From Saccharospirillum impatiens DSM 12546 (lineage in GTDB: Bacteria > Pseudomonadota > Gammaproteobacteria > Pseudomonadales > Natronospirillaceae): a stretch of DNA of 64,000 nt. This document shows positions 56,070 through 64,000 of this stretch, piece by piece; within the stretch, counting starts at the first letter, position 1; each line of letters starts with the position of its first letter. The stretch lies in NCBI RefSeq assembly GCF_000423605.1, contig NZ_AUIH01000001.1, forward strand, positions 151,701 to 215,700, given 5' to 3'. A program made the translations under genes and the position numbers. The notes under the pieces are model-generated. The model made no database searches and had not been told where the DNA came from. It saw only the letters and a program-made list of their open reading frames with translations.

Positions 56070-57713
56070 TCAGTCATTAGCCTTCCTGAACCGTTCAATC
56101 AACCGTGCGGTAGAGCTGTCGTAGCCTTCAATGTTGCCGGATTCCAGTGCATCAAACACGCTGTTACCCAGCACCTTACCCAGCTCGACACCCCACTGGT
56201 CAAAGCTGTTCACGCCCCAGATAACGCCTTGCACGTAAACTTTGTGTTCATAGAGCGCGATCAGAGCGCCAACAACCTGTGGCGTCACTTGTTCGAACAC
56301 CAGGCTGTTGCAAGGGCGGTTACCCGGTACCACTTTGTGCGGCATCAGTTCGGCAATGGCGGCGGCATCGAGGCCTTTGGCTTTAAGCTCGGCGGTGACT
56401 TCCGCTTCGGTTTTGCCTTCCAGTAGCGCCTGTTGCTGGCCCAGGTAGTTGGCGAACAGCCATTGATGATGATCAGCAACCGGGTTGTGGCTTTTCAGTG
56501 GCATCAGGAAGTCGGTGGGGATCAGGCGGGTGCCCTGATGCAGCAGTTGGTGATAGGCATGCTGACCGTTGGTGCCGGTACCACCCCAGATGACGGGCCC
56601 GGTGGCCCAACCGACGGGTCGGCCATCCTGAGTCACGGCTTTGCCGTTTGACTCCATATCGACCTGCTGCAAATGCGCGGGCAGATCTTTCAGGCTTTCG
56701 TCGTAACTGAGTACCGCATGGGATTCCGCGCCCATGAAGTTGTGATACCAGACCCCGAGCATACCCAGGATAACCGGCACGTTGTGCTCAAGGCCGGTGG
56801 TGCGAAAGTGTTCGTCCATGTCATGGGCGCCACTGAGCATCTGTTCGAAGGTAGTGAACCCGAGCACGATGGCCTGAGCCAGGCCAATGGCTGACCACAG
56901 CGAATAGCGCCCGCCGACCCAGTCCCACATCGGGAACAGGTTGGCTTCATCGATGCCAAATTCAGTCGCGGCTTTGATGTTGGTCGATACAGCGACAAAG
57001 TGATGTTTGACTTGCTCGGGCTTGCCACCTTGCTGGAAAAACCAGTCACGCGCGGCTTCGGCGTTTTTCAGGGTTTCCAGGGTATTAAAGCTTTTTGAGG
57101 CGACCACGAAGAGTGTGGTTTCCGGGTCGAGATCCCGACACACGCTGGTAACGTCGGTGCCGTCGATATTGGCGATGTATTTGAGGTCATAACCGTCCTG
57201 CCAATAGGGCTTCAGCGCGTCGGAGACGACTTTCGGCCCAAGATAGGAGCCGCCAATGCCAATATTCACGATGGTGCGTAACTTTTTACCGGTATGGCCA
57301 GCGAAGGCGCCGCTGTGAACCGATTCGGCAAAGGCTTTCATTTTGGCCAGAGTGGCGTTGACGGTCTCGTTGATGTCTTCGCCGTCTACCTTGATCGGGC
57401 GTTGGCTGCGATTGCGCAGTGCCGTGTGCAAGGCGGGCCGGTTTTCGCTGCGGTTGATGATGTCGCCATTGAACATGGCCTCGATCGCTTCCGGGAGCTT
57501 GGCCAGGCGTGCCAGCGCCATGAGCTGGTTCATGGTTTCATCGGTGACGCGGTTCTTGGAATAGTCGAGCTCAATGCCCGCGGCCTGCTCAGTCATACGA
57601 GGACCGCGTTGCGGGTCTTTAGCAAAAAGATCGCGCATGTGTACATCGGCGATGGCTGCTTGGTGTGCTTCGAGCTTTTTCCAGGTTGAAAGCTGGGTAG
57701 GATCGTAGGCCAT
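56070..57713 (-). CDS. pgi: glucose-6-phosphate isomerase
   Basis: Pgi interconverts glucose-6-phosphate and fructose-6-phosphate. The 547 residues match the family; signatures include NIGIGGSYLGPKVV, VASKSFNTLETLKNA, the PGI motif GRYSLWSAIGLA and FDQWGVELGK. It is the last gene of cbrB-pcnB-folK-panBCD-pgi but is cut off from panD by 373 bp containing repeat locus B, and has locus A just after its stop. Confidence 0.97.
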   Translation of the reverse strand: MAYDPTQLSTWKKLEAHQAAIADVHMRDLFAKDPQRGPRMTEQAAGIELDYSKNRVTDETMNQLMALARLAKLPEAIEAMFNGDIINRSENRPALHTALRNRSQRPIKVDGEDINETVNATLAKMKAFAESVHSGAFAGHTGKKLRTIVNIGIGGSYLGPKVVSDALKPYWQDGYDLKYIANIDGTDVTSVCRDLDPETTLFVVASKSFNTLETLKNAEAARDWFFQQGGKPEQVKHHFVAVSTNIKAATEFGIDEANLFPMWDWVGGRYSLWSAIGLAQAIVLGFTTFEQMLSGAHDMDEHFRTTGLEHNVPVILGMLGVWYHNFMGAESHAVLSYDESLKDLPAHLQQVDMESNGKAVTQDGRPVGWATGPVIWGGTGTNGQHAYHQLLHQGTRLIPTDFLMPLKSHNPVADHHQWLFANYLGQQQALLEGKTEAEVTAELKAKGLDAAAIAELMPHKVVPGNRPCNSLVFEQVTPQVVGALIALYEHKVYVQGVIWGVNSFDQWGVELGKVLGNSVFDALESGNIEGYDSSTARLIERFRKAND

Positions 57714-57874
57714 GGGTCTATTCCCGATTGTTCTTGTGAATGAAAAGGGTGAATGAATAGAAGGTTAGTTGGGGTTGGCGAACTAATGCCAACCCATATT
57801 TTAAGGTTATCTTGTAATTTAATTACAAAATGGAGGCAAAAACCACCGATTGGTGAAATTTTCATACAATAAGG

Positions 57875-58085
57875 GACGTAGAACAAACAAAGGGACGTGG
57901 GACATGGAGTGACGCAGAACATTGAAAGACGCGACACACCAAAAGACGCAGAACAGTAAGAGACGCACAAGCCGGGGCTTTGCAGGTGGTTGAAACGTCT
58001 TTTCCTGTCCTGCGTCTACTATTGTTTCGCGTCTTTTGGTGTTCTGCGTCCGTTCATGTCCTACGTCACTTAATGTGTTGCGTTG
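57875..58085. repeat. 17-bp repeat array in two opposed arms, locus B
   Basis: Left arm with GACG at 57875, 57894 (this one gap is 19), 57911, 57928, 57945 and 57962; right arm with CGTC/CGTT at 57996, 58013, 58030, 58047, 58064 and 58081, all 17 bp apart. Unit consensus as in loci A and C. The right arm ends one base before the panD stop codon. It occupies most of the 373-bp gap between panD and pgi, inside what would otherwise be one operon. Confidence 0.9.
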
Positions 58086-58086
58086 T

Positions 58087-58467
58087 TTAAGCTAACTGGA
58101 CGGGCAGGGCGTTGCTGGTGTGGCTGACGGTGTTGTCGTCGTTCATGTAGAGCATGCGGGGTTTGAACGTCTCCAGTTCGGCTTCTGCGAAGTTGGCGTA
58201 GGCGCAAATGATGACGGTGTCACCGACACTGGCTTTGTGGGCGGCGGCCCCGTTGACTGAGATCATGCCACTGTCGTCTTCACCGCGAATGGCGTAGGTG
58301 GTGAAGCGCTCGCCGTTGGTGACGTTGTAGATCTGAATTTGTTCAAATTCACGAATGCCTGCCATATCGAGCAGGTCGCCGCCAATGGCGCAGGAGCCTT
58401 CGTAGTTCAGTACCGCATGAGTAACCTTGGCCTTGTGTAATTTGGCCTTGAGCATGATTAATTCCAT
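58087..58467 (-). CDS. panD: aspartate 1-decarboxylase (pyruvoyl enzyme)
   Basis: PanD makes beta-alanine from aspartate for pantothenate. The 126-residue proenzyme self-cleaves between Gly24 and Ser25 ([10 protein letters not shown]), forming the pyruvoyl group; WNVTNG is replaced by YNVTNG, and [19 protein letters not shown] is conserved. GAGG lies before the ATG at 58467; a second ATG four codons in is less likely. It follows panC. Confidence 0.95.
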   Translation of the reverse strand: MELIMLKAKLHKAKVTHAVLNYEGSCAIGGDLLDMAGIREFEQIQIYNVTNGERFTTYAIRGEDDSGMISVNGAAAHKASVGDTVIICAYANFAEAELETFKPRMLYMNDDNTVSHTSNALPVQLA

Positions 58468-58553
58468 TGCGCACCTCGTAATGAACCCCGGACAGCGTTG
58501 GGCGTGATCCGGAAGCAGGGTTTTATCGGAAATGGTGAGCGGGCGTCAGTCGC

Positions 58554-59396
58554 CTATCGATCTACCTGAACGTTATCAATCAGTCGTGCTTTGCCGAGGA
58601 AAGCCGCTGCTAAAATGACCAGTTCATGATCGTCTTCAGTGGCGGGTTCCAGGTCGATGCGGCGGCTTATATTGAAGTAATCTGGCGTGAAACCAGCATT
58701 GTGCAGGGCTTCCTTGGCGGTCCGGGTCACTTTGGCGAGGTCATACTCGCCCTGCTCGATGGCCGCTTTTGCTGCGCATAAAATGCGGTACAGCGCCGGT
58801 GCCTGTTCACGCTCGGTCGCCGTCAGGTAATTATTCCGCGAACTGTGCGCCAGGCCATCATCGGCTCGGCCGGTATCAACACCGATCATTGTGATCGGCA
58901 GAAATAGGTTATTGACCATGGTTTTCAGCACGGTAAATTGCTGGAAATCCTTTAGGCCAAAGACCGCGCAGTCCGGTTGTACCTGATTGAAAAACTTCAG
59001 AACGATGGTCGCAACGCCAACAAAGTGCCCCGGACGGCTGGCGCCGCAGTGCAGGGTGGTGATTTTGTCGACACTGACCCGGGTCAGGTCCGGCTCCGGA
59101 TACATGACGGCTCGGGTCGGGGTGTACAGCAGATGGCACCCCTCGGCGATCAGTTTATTGGTGTCTACTTCCAGCGTGCGCGGGTAACCGGAAAGGTCTT
59201 CGTTTTCGCCAAACTGAGTCGGGTTGATAAAGATCGACGCGACCACGATGTCGGCGTTCTCCCGGGCGTTTTTAATCAGCCTCATGTGGCCTTCGTGCAG
59301 GTTGCCCATGGTGGGCACCAGCGCCACACGTTTTCCGTCTGCGCGCAGGTCGGCCAGGGCAATACGAAGGTCGTCGAGCGTTGCAACGATTTTCAT
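58554..59396 (-). CDS. panC: pantothenate synthetase
   Basis: PanC joins pantoate and beta-alanine with ATP. The 280-residue protein has the nucleotidyl-transferase motif VPTMGNLHEGHMRLI (about residues 27-41), ASIFINPTQFGENED, GLKDFQQFTVLKTMV and SSRNNYL (KMSKS-like loop region). It lies between panB (59 bp gap) and panD (86 bp gap) in one operon. Confidence 0.96.
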   Translation of the reverse strand: MKIVATLDDLRIALADLRADGKRVALVPTMGNLHEGHMRLIKNARENADIVVASIFINPTQFGENEDLSGYPRTLEVDTNKLIAEGCHLLYTPTRAVMYPEPDLTRVSVDKITTLHCGASRPGHFVGVATIVLKFFNQVQPDCAVFGLKDFQQFTVLKTMVNNLFLPITMIGVDTGRADDGLAHSSRNNYLTATEREQAPALYRILCAAKAAIEQGEYDLAKVTRTAKEALHNAGFTPDYFNISRRIDLEPATEDDHELVILAAAFLGKARLIDNVQVDR

Positions 59397-59455
59397 AACA
59401 GAGTCACTCAGGGTCGGTTGTGTAGCCGGTGTCGGATTCAGTTTTGGGCGATGTA

Positions 59456-60253
59456 TCAGTCAAACCCATGCTCAGGGCCGGGAAAGGCGCCGGATTTCAC
59501 GTCTTCCCGATAGCGGGTAACTGCCTCTGCCAGAGTATTGGGTTCCGCCATGTAGTTTTTCACGAATTTGGGCAGCCGATGCTGGGTGAACCCGAGCATG
59601 TCGTAACTGACCAGTACCTGAGCGTCGGTCACGTTACCGGCACCGATACCGATTACCGGAACGGGCACGGCCTCGGTTATGGCGCGAGCCAGGTCCGTCG
59701 GGACACACTCCAGCAACACAAAGTCGGCACCGGCTTCTACCAGGGCAATGGCATCGTTGATCATGGTCTGGGCGGCGGCTTCATCGCGCCCCTGAACCTT
59801 GTAGCCACCAAACTTGTTCACAGACTGGGGCGTCAGGCCCAGGTGTACGCAGGTCGGAATGCCAGCGCGGCTGAGTGACACAATGTGGTCTGTGAGCCAG
59901 GCACCCCCTTCCAGTTTGACCATGTGAGCTCCGGCCTGCATCAGTTGCCCGGCACCGGCCTGGCACTGGTCTACGCTCGAATAGCTGTTAAACGGCAGGT
60001 CAGCGATGATCAGCGCGCCCTGATTGCCCCGGGCAACCGCGGCGGTGTGGTACACCATGTGATCCATCGTGACAGGCAGGGTCGAGTTTTGGCCCTGAAT
60101 CACCATGCCCAGCGAATCGCCGACCAACAGGGTTTCGACACCCAGAGTAGAGAACATCTGCGCAAAAGACGCGTCATAGGCGGTCAGCATGCTGAATTTC
60201 TGGCCGTCGGCGACGAGCTGTTTCAGGGTTGCTACCGTGTGATTCTTCACCAT
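59456..60253 (-). CDS. panB: 3-methyl-2-oxobutanoate hydroxymethyltransferase
   Basis: PanB makes ketopantoate from 2-oxoisovalerate and methylene-tetrahydrofolate. The 265-residue TIM-barrel protein shows MLTAYDASFAQMF, VGDSLGMVIQGQNSTLPVTMDHM (metal-binding Asp) and IGIGAGNVTDAQVLV. It sits between folK (173 bp away) and panC; folK supplies the folate branch used here. Confidence 0.96.
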   Translation of the reverse strand: MVKNHTVATLKQLVADGQKFSMLTAYDASFAQMFSTLGVETLLVGDSLGMVIQGQNSTLPVTMDHMVYHTAAVARGNQGALIIADLPFNSYSSVDQCQAGAGQLMQAGAHMVKLEGGAWLTDHIVSLSRAGIPTCVHLGLTPQSVNKFGGYKVQGRDEAAAQTMINDAIALVEAGADFVLLECVPTDLARAITEAVPVPVIGIGAGNVTDAQVLVSYDMLGFTQHRLPKFVKNYMAEPNTLAEAVTRYREDVKSGAFPGPEHGFD

Positions 60254-60426
60254 CGGGGCTCTCTCGATAGGTTAGGTGGGGGCGAATGGTTGCTATTTGA
60301 GGGGGCTAAGTCAAGCCGGGGGAGGGGGTTCCCGGATAATGGCACTGTTCAGTGGTTTTGCCAGGGTGCTTTTTGCACTATTCAGGGCATTGGAAGGGTA
60401 TTGTTGAATGGTGGTTGGTAATGGCG

Positions 60427-60921
60427 CTACCGGCGGCTTATCGACTGATTTTCGGTCTGCTTCAGCCAGTGGGAGATTGTCTCGCCATGCAGCGTCAGAT
60501 CAGGGGCAATGTCCATGAGCGGCCGAACGACAAAGGCTCTTTCGTGTGCCCTTGGGTGTGGCAGTGTTAATTCGGGGGCGGTTGACGTGACGCCTTCGTA
60601 CCAGACGATATCCAGGTCCAGGGTGCGAGGTCCCCATCGGACCTGACGTTCCCGGCCAAAGTGATGCTCTATGCGATGCAGTGCTTGCAGCAGCGGCTGT
60701 GGTTCTAGCCCGGTAGCGATTTCACAGACGGCGTTTAGAAAGTCCGGCTGATTGGCCGGCCCCCCGATGGCCGCACTGCGATACCAGGGCGATACCTTCT
60801 GCACCTGGGTTTCTGCCAATGCATCGAGCTCTGTCAGTGCGCCGTTAAGCGCCTCGGCGCTGACCCCCTGGTTGCTGCCCAGCGCAATATAAGCCCGATA
60901 CCGATGAGTGGTCGCTGACAT
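60427..60921 (-). CDS. folK: 2-amino-4-hydroxy-6-hydroxymethyldihydropteridine pyrophosphokinase
   Basis: The canonical FolK, 164 residues: RAYIALGSNQGVSAEALNGAL at the N-terminus, SPWYRSAAIGGPANQPDFLNAV, and the signature VRWGPRTLDLDIVWYEG. The ATG at 60921 starts 22 bp after the pcnB stop and gives the usual length; the long open frame upstream overlaps pcnB and is not FolK-like. Place between pcnB and panB is conserved in pseudomonads and relatives. Confidence 0.95.
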   Translation of the reverse strand: MSATTHRYRAYIALGSNQGVSAEALNGALTELDALAETQVQKVSPWYRSAAIGGPANQPDFLNAVCEIATGLEPQPLLQALHRIEHHFGRERQVRWGPRTLDLDIVWYEGVTSTAPELTLPHPRAHERAFVVRPLMDIAPDLTLHGETISHWLKQTENQSISRR

Positions 60922-60943
60922 TACTGGAACCCGGAAGTGGTGG

Positions 60944-62314
60944 TCAGGAAGTCGGCTCGCCGCGATTTTGCGGTGGACGACGTCGACGGCGCCGGCGCGG
61001 CCGATCACTGGCGGCTTCGCTGGCCATATCACGGCGAATGTCCGGGTTTTCCGTTTGGTAATCGGTCCACCACTGGCCCAGGTTGCCGGTTTTCTCGCCG
61101 GCACTTTCACGCAGCAACAGAAAGTCGTAGGCGGCCCGAAAGCGCGGGTGGCTGGCGACTTGCTCGGCACGCTTTGGCGTGCGCTTGGGTAATCGCAGTT
61201 GCAGCTCCCAGATCTCCTTCATCGGGATCGAAAACCGCTTGGGAATGGCGATGGAGGAAATTTGATGAGCCACGATTTTACCCATGGCCTGTAGCCACGC
61301 AGGCTGTTCAGGCGTGCCCATGTTGATGCTGTGCTCAGCTTCTTCACGGACGGGTGGCCAAAGCAGTGCTGCATACAAAAAGGCCGGGGTGACCGGCTTG
61401 CCCCGATTGATGCGATCGTCGGTATTGACCAATGCTTGCTCTATGAAGGCGTCGTAGTAGCCGTCAGTCGAGGCTTTCAAGGCGGCATGAGTGGCCGGTA
61501 GCAACGGTTCAACCAGGTTGTATTCGCGCATCAGACGCCAGGTTGCCAGGCCCTGACCAGACATCAGCATTTTAATGACTTCGTCGAACAGTCGCGCTGC
61601 AGCGACATTGCTCAGCAACGGTGCCAGTTCCGGAATCAGGTCGCCCGTACGCGGTTCGATGCTGAAGCCGAGTTTGGCGGCAAACCGCACCGCACGCATC
61701 ATCCGCACCGGGTCTTCCCGGTACCGGGTTTCCGGATCACCGATTATCCGCAACACCTTGTTTTCCAGGTCGTCCATGCCCGAGCCATAGGCTTTCAGGG
61801 TGAAGTCTTTGGGGGTGTAGTAGAGGGCATTGACGGTGAAGTCGCGTCGTTCGGCGTCTTCTTCAAGTGAGCCGTAGACGTTGTCGCGCAGCAGCAGGCC
61901 TTCGTCAGACTGTTTCTGCAGGTGGTTGTCGTTATTGTCGTCTGTGCGGCCGCGGAACGTTGTGACTTCGATGATTTCACGGCCAAAGGTGACGTGAACG
62001 ATGCGGAAACGGCGACCGATCAACCGTGAGTTGCTGAACAGTTTGCGTACCTGCTCGGGCGTGGCATCGGTGGCGACGTCGAAATCCTTGGGTTTCAGGC
62101 CGAGTTGCAAGTCGCGGACACAGCCGCCGACCAGGTAACCTTCGTATCCGGCGTTTTGCAGGCGATACAGCACTTTTAAGGCGGTATGGTTGATGTCTTT
62201 CCGGGATACGCGGTGTTCGTCCCTCGGGATTGTACTCAACTCGATGCTGTTCGATTTTTGCGGTAACCAGCGTTTGATCCAGTCCACTACCATGGTTTGC
62301 ACATGATCTCGCAT
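60944..62314 (-). CDS. pcnB: poly(A) polymerase I
   Basis: PcnB adds poly(A) tails to RNA 3' ends, promoting decay. The 456-residue protein has the class II nucleotidyltransferase motif VGGCVRDLQLGLKPKDFDVATDA (about residues 62-84), RRDFTVNAL and DPETRYREDPVRMMRAVRFAAKLGF, and the very basic Arg-rich C-terminus (RPRRRRRRRPP) usual in PcnB. It lies downstream of cbrB with the small-RNA candidate between. Confidence 0.95.
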   Translation of the reverse strand: MRDHVQTMVVDWIKRWLPQKSNSIELSTIPRDEHRVSRKDINHTALKVLYRLQNAGYEGYLVGGCVRDLQLGLKPKDFDVATDATPEQVRKLFSNSRLIGRRFRIVHVTFGREIIEVTTFRGRTDDNNDNHLQKQSDEGLLLRDNVYGSLEEDAERRDFTVNALYYTPKDFTLKAYGSGMDDLENKVLRIIGDPETRYREDPVRMMRAVRFAAKLGFSIEPRTGDLIPELAPLLSNVAAARLFDEVIKMLMSGQGLATWRLMREYNLVEPLLPATHAALKASTDGYYDAFIEQALVNTDDRINRGKPVTPAFLYAALLWPPVREEAEHSINMGTPEQPAWLQAMGKIVAHQISSIAIPKRFSIPMKEIWELQLRLPKRTPKRAEQVASHPRFRAAYDFLLLRESAGEKTGNLGQWWTDYQTENPDIRRDMASEAASDRPRRRRRRRPPQNRGEPTS

Positions 62315-62525
62315 TGTTCAAAGAGCGCGCAGTTTAGCGGAAGCAGCCGTCATTCTCTATGCCTAGCGCCCGTCAATCTGCTCATTTGATGGCTAAAACC
62401 GGTCTGATGGCGCGAAATACCCGGTAACAACACCTCTACGGACGGTGAGCTTTGGCAGATTGGCGTTAGCAATGAGGTCTTCGGTGGGCGATGTTCTGGT
62501 TTGAGAAACGGTAGGGTGGCAATAC

Positions 62526-62572
62526 GAGCGGCCGGCACAAGGCCGGCTCTAGCAACGTGATGATACATCACG
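62526..62572. repeat. REP-like pair of stem-loops
   Basis: GCCGGC-(ACAAG)-GCCGGC (62531-62547) and CGTGATG-ATA-CATCACG (62556-62572) lie side by side. The first resembles REP sequences common in pseudomonad-like genomes. The second could form the 3' end of the small RNA on the minus strand (short TTGCT after the stem). Confidence 0.5.
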
Positions 62573-62821
62573 ATCTAAACCTGCAAACTGTAACAGGTGA
62601 GTGGGGCTTATTATTCTTGATGTCCGGGGATCTTAAAGTCCCCATGACCTTACACTGTCATTTGTTTTCTTATTATTAATGTCTTTTATTGTTCTTATTA
62701 TCGATTGCTGACAATGGTGTTTGCCCGTTGTTAATGCTACCCCCTTGTTATTGTTTTTGGGTGGGGGTTGCTTGTGGTTGGCCCGTTGTTGTTTTTGTTG
62801 ATGGGCCGATCTTCTCTTGCC
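62556..62821 (-). ncRNA. crcZ: CrcZ-like small RNA (Hfq/Crc decoy), ends approximate
   Basis: In Pseudomonas the RNA CrcZ is encoded between cbrB and pcnB, is made from a CbrB/sigma-54 promoter, and sequesters Hfq/Crc through repeated A-rich CA motifs (AAnAAnAA). Here, on the minus strand in the same place, such motifs occur at 62785-62800 (in the loop of a GGCCC/GGGCC hairpin), 62745-62760, 62684-62703 (AATAAGAACAATAAAA), 62661-62680 (AATAATAAGAAAACAA) and 62607-62618 (AAGAATAATAAG), with a partial one near 62727-62735. A GGGGA/TCCCC hairpin separates the last two. A sigma-54 promoter at 62832-62847 places the start near 62821. The 3' end is uncertain: a hairpin at 62556-62572 is one candidate. 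No believable reading frame. Confidence 0.75.
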
Positions 62822-62831
62822 CGTTAGATAT

Positions 62832-62847
62832 TGCAGGTGCTGTGCCA
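62832..62847 (-). promoter_or_regulatory. sigma-54 promoter of the CrcZ-like RNA
   Basis: On the minus strand TGGCAC-A-GCAC-CTGC-A matches the sigma-54 consensus TGGCACRNNNNTTGCW at all fixed positions but one, with exact -24/-12 spacing. Transcription would begin near 62821 with GGGCAAGAG. Confidence 0.75.
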
Positions 62848-62930
62848 TTTTTTAAAAATGCTTATAAAACAATAAGTTACGGATTGTTGTTCAAAATGTA
62901 AGCAATCTGTCAGCAGTGAGATCCAACAGT

Positions 62931-62958
62931 TTGTTACCGTAAGTGTCAGTGTTGTTAC
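62931..62958. promoter_or_regulatory. candidate CbrB activator sites
   Basis: Two direct copies of TTGTTAC (62931-62937 and 62952-62958), 21 bp apart, about two helical turns, lie 110-137 bp upstream of the predicted RNA start, the usual distance for sigma-54 activators. TGTTAC/GTAACA boxes are the described type of CbrB site; the match is by motif and position. Confidence 0.5.
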
Positions 62959-62961
62959 GTA

Positions 62962-62974
62962 GGGGGGGGGGGGG
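62962..62974. repeat. run of 13 G
   Basis: An uninterrupted G13 tract (then A and GGG) between the candidate CbrB sites and repeat locus C. Such runs are prone to slippage, and also to sequencing error. Confidence 0.8.
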
Positions 62975-62981
62975 AGGGAGA

Positions 62982-63150
62982 GACGTGGGACAAGAAGGGA
63001 CGTGGGACATTAACTGACGCGGGACATTAACAGACGCAACACATTAAAAGACGCAGAACATGGAAAGACGTTAGGGGCGTGTATTGCGTGTCGTGCGTCT
63101 TTCCATGTGTTGCGTCCCTTCTTGTCCTACGTCCCTTAGTGTGTTGGTCT
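62982..63150. repeat. 17-bp repeat array in two opposed arms, locus C
   Basis: Left arm with GACG at 62982, 62999, 63016, 63033, 63050 and 63067; right arm, less regular at its start, with CGTC at 63096, 63113 and 63130 and a decayed unit at 63147. Unit consensus as in loci A and B. The array ends about 10 bp before the cbrB stop codon. With the small RNA and its promoter it accounts for most of the 845-bp cbrB-pcnB gap. Confidence 0.9.
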
Positions 63151-63159
63151 TTGCCAATC

Positions 63160-64000
63160 CTACTGCGTGGTTGTGCTGGCGGACGAGGCTGCACTGGCCT
63201 TTTTTGGGCGAGGAATGCCCAGGCGCTGGCGGCGTTCCCACAGGCATTTGCGGCTGATACCCAGCTTTTGGGCCAGTTCCGTCTCCGACATGCCTTCCTG
63301 ATGTTCGAGCACAAAATGCTGGAAGTAGTCTTCCAGTGACAGGTCGTCGACGTCTTGTGAGTGGTTGTTAAGGCCGGGTGCATTGGTTGGGGCTTCTTCA
63401 CTGACCAGAGTGTCCGGGATTTTCCAGTCTTCCTGGTCGAGGCCCATTTCATCCAGATTGATTTCGCCGCCTTCACTGAGAATCAGCGAACGCTGTATGG
63501 CATTTTCAAGTTCGCGCACATTGCCGGGCCAGTCGTACCGTAACATGGCGTCCCGGGCTTCGCTGGATAGCAGCACAGGTCCGTCAAACTTGAGTCGGCG
63601 GGCGTGTTTGGTAATGAGGTGCTCGGCAATTTCGACGACGTCCTGTCCGCGGTCACGCAACGGGGGCAGGGTTACCTCGATTACCTGTAAGCGATAGTAC
63701 AAATCTTCCCGGAACCGGCCTTCTTTGACCAGTTGTTTCAGGTTGCGGTGGGTGGCGGCGATCAGCCGGACATCGACGGTTCGCGAATTGACCGAGCCCA
63801 CGCGGCGAACCTCACTTTCCTGAATAACCCGAAGCAGGCGGGCCTGTGCCTCCATGGGCAGTTCACCAATTTCATCGAGAAACAGGGAGCCACCTTCGGC
63901 GGCTTCAACCAGGCCCTGGCGGGCCGCTGTAGCACCGGTAAAGGCGCCTTTCTCGTGGCCAAACAGTTCCGATTCGATCAGGCTCTCAGGAATGGCGGCA
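63160..64000 (-). CDS. cbrB: sigma-54-dependent response regulator CbrB (3' part)
   Basis: The gene runs off the right edge; its last 279 codons are here. The AAA+ domain contains [15 protein letters not shown] (sigma-54 contact loop), [13 protein letters not shown] (Walker B), [24 protein letters not shown] and [19 protein letters not shown] linker leads to a Fis-type helix-turn-helix, [30 protein letters not shown], the typical CbrB ending, and the neighbour downstream is pcnB. CbrB with its sensor CbrA activates carbon/nitrogen utilisation genes and the CrcZ RNA in Pseudomonas. The N-terminal receiver domain is outside the window. Confidence 0.85.
   Translation of the reverse strand, partial: AAIPESLIESELFGHEKGAFTGATAARQGLVEAAEGGSLFLDEIGELPMEAQARLLRVIQESEVRRVGSVNSRTVDVRLIAATHRNLKQLVKEGRFREDLYYRLQVIEVTLPPLRDRGQDVVEIAEHLITKHARRLKFDGPVLLSSEARDAMLRYDWPGNVRELENAIQRSLILSEGGEINLDEMGLDQEDWKIPDTLVSEEAPTNAPGLNNHSQDVDDLSLEDYFQHFVLEHQEGMSETELAQKLGISRKCLWERRQRLGIPRPKKASAASSASTTTQ

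Noticed and set aside
62350-62571. Minus-strand frame reading MMYHHVARAGLVPAARIATLP...
   Set aside because: It is produced by the REP-like stem-loops; such frames recur beside these repeats and show no protein-like conservation.
62633-62848. Minus-strand frame rich in Asn, Gln and Lys (KNNNKG...)
   Set aside because: The composition comes from the A-rich motifs of the small-RNA candidate, and the frame begins at or before the sigma-54 promoter.
55869-63150. CRISPR interpretation of the 17-bp arrays
   Set aside because: Repeats are contiguous without unique spacers, too short, degenerate, and arranged in opposed arms; no cas genes are present.

Overview
The window looks like chromosomal DNA of a marine or saline-habitat gammaproteobacterium close to the Oceanospirillales/Pseudomonadales. 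This is inferred from gene content and order, and I cannot name a species. Pointers are the Pseudomonas-type order cbrB–[sRNA]–pcnB–folK–panB–panC–panD–pgi, the rpsU–yqeY–dnaG–rpoD operon divergent from tsaD–folB, an rnt/motY neighbourhood, a sodium-type MotY, an MSHA pseudopilin module, an ectoine hydrolase and TRAP transporters. No phage, transposase, CRISPR array, tRNA or rRNA was seen.

Layout. 1–6.9 kb: tail of an unknown gene, glgC, an ectoine hydrolase (doeA) facing a LysR gene with no usual start codon, a 68-residue protein, the divergent argP/argO pair and a PilZ protein. 7–9.9 kb: an OmpA-type coiled-coil protein and a Bcr/CflA efflux pump. 9.9–18.9 kb: a seven-gene catabolic operon (FAD oxidoreductase, both aconitase-X subunits, TAXI-type TRAP binding protein and fused permease, TauD/TfdA dioxygenase, GlcG/HbpS protein) with a divergent LysR regulator; its substrate is unknown to me. 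19–24.9 kb: cpdB, an acyl-CoA synthetase overlapping an unusual thiolase, and a nitroreductase. 25–28.6 kb: dctB/dctD. 28.7–33.7 kb: the macromolecular-synthesis operon. 34–40 kb: tsaD, folB, a second folK, then tesA divergent from ybbA-ybbP. 40–48 kb: peroxiredoxin, LysR/thioredoxin, fadE, rnt, motY. 48–55.6 kb: mshA-C-D-O-P-Q. 56–64 kb: pgi, panDCB, folK, pcnB and the 3' part of cbrB.

Non-coding content is the most interesting part. (1) Between cbrB and pcnB lies a strong candidate for a CrcZ-like, Hfq/Crc-sequestering small RNA, with a near-consensus sigma-54 promoter and at least five A-rich CA motifs. (2) Three elements built from degenerate 17-bp repeats in two opposed arms each end 1–13 bp from the stop codon of a gene (pgi, panD, cbrB). 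(3) Four palindromic elements of about 100 bp share a core with GGA-loop hairpins but have unrelated, element-specific outer arms. (4) A multi-hairpin region ending in a strong terminator follows the thioredoxin gene.

How the genes fit together: CbrB probably drives the small RNA, which would relieve catabolite repression; DctBD, the TRAP operon, fadE, doeA and the acyl-CoA synthetase/thiolase pair are the kind of carbon-source genes such a circuit could control. That link is inference.
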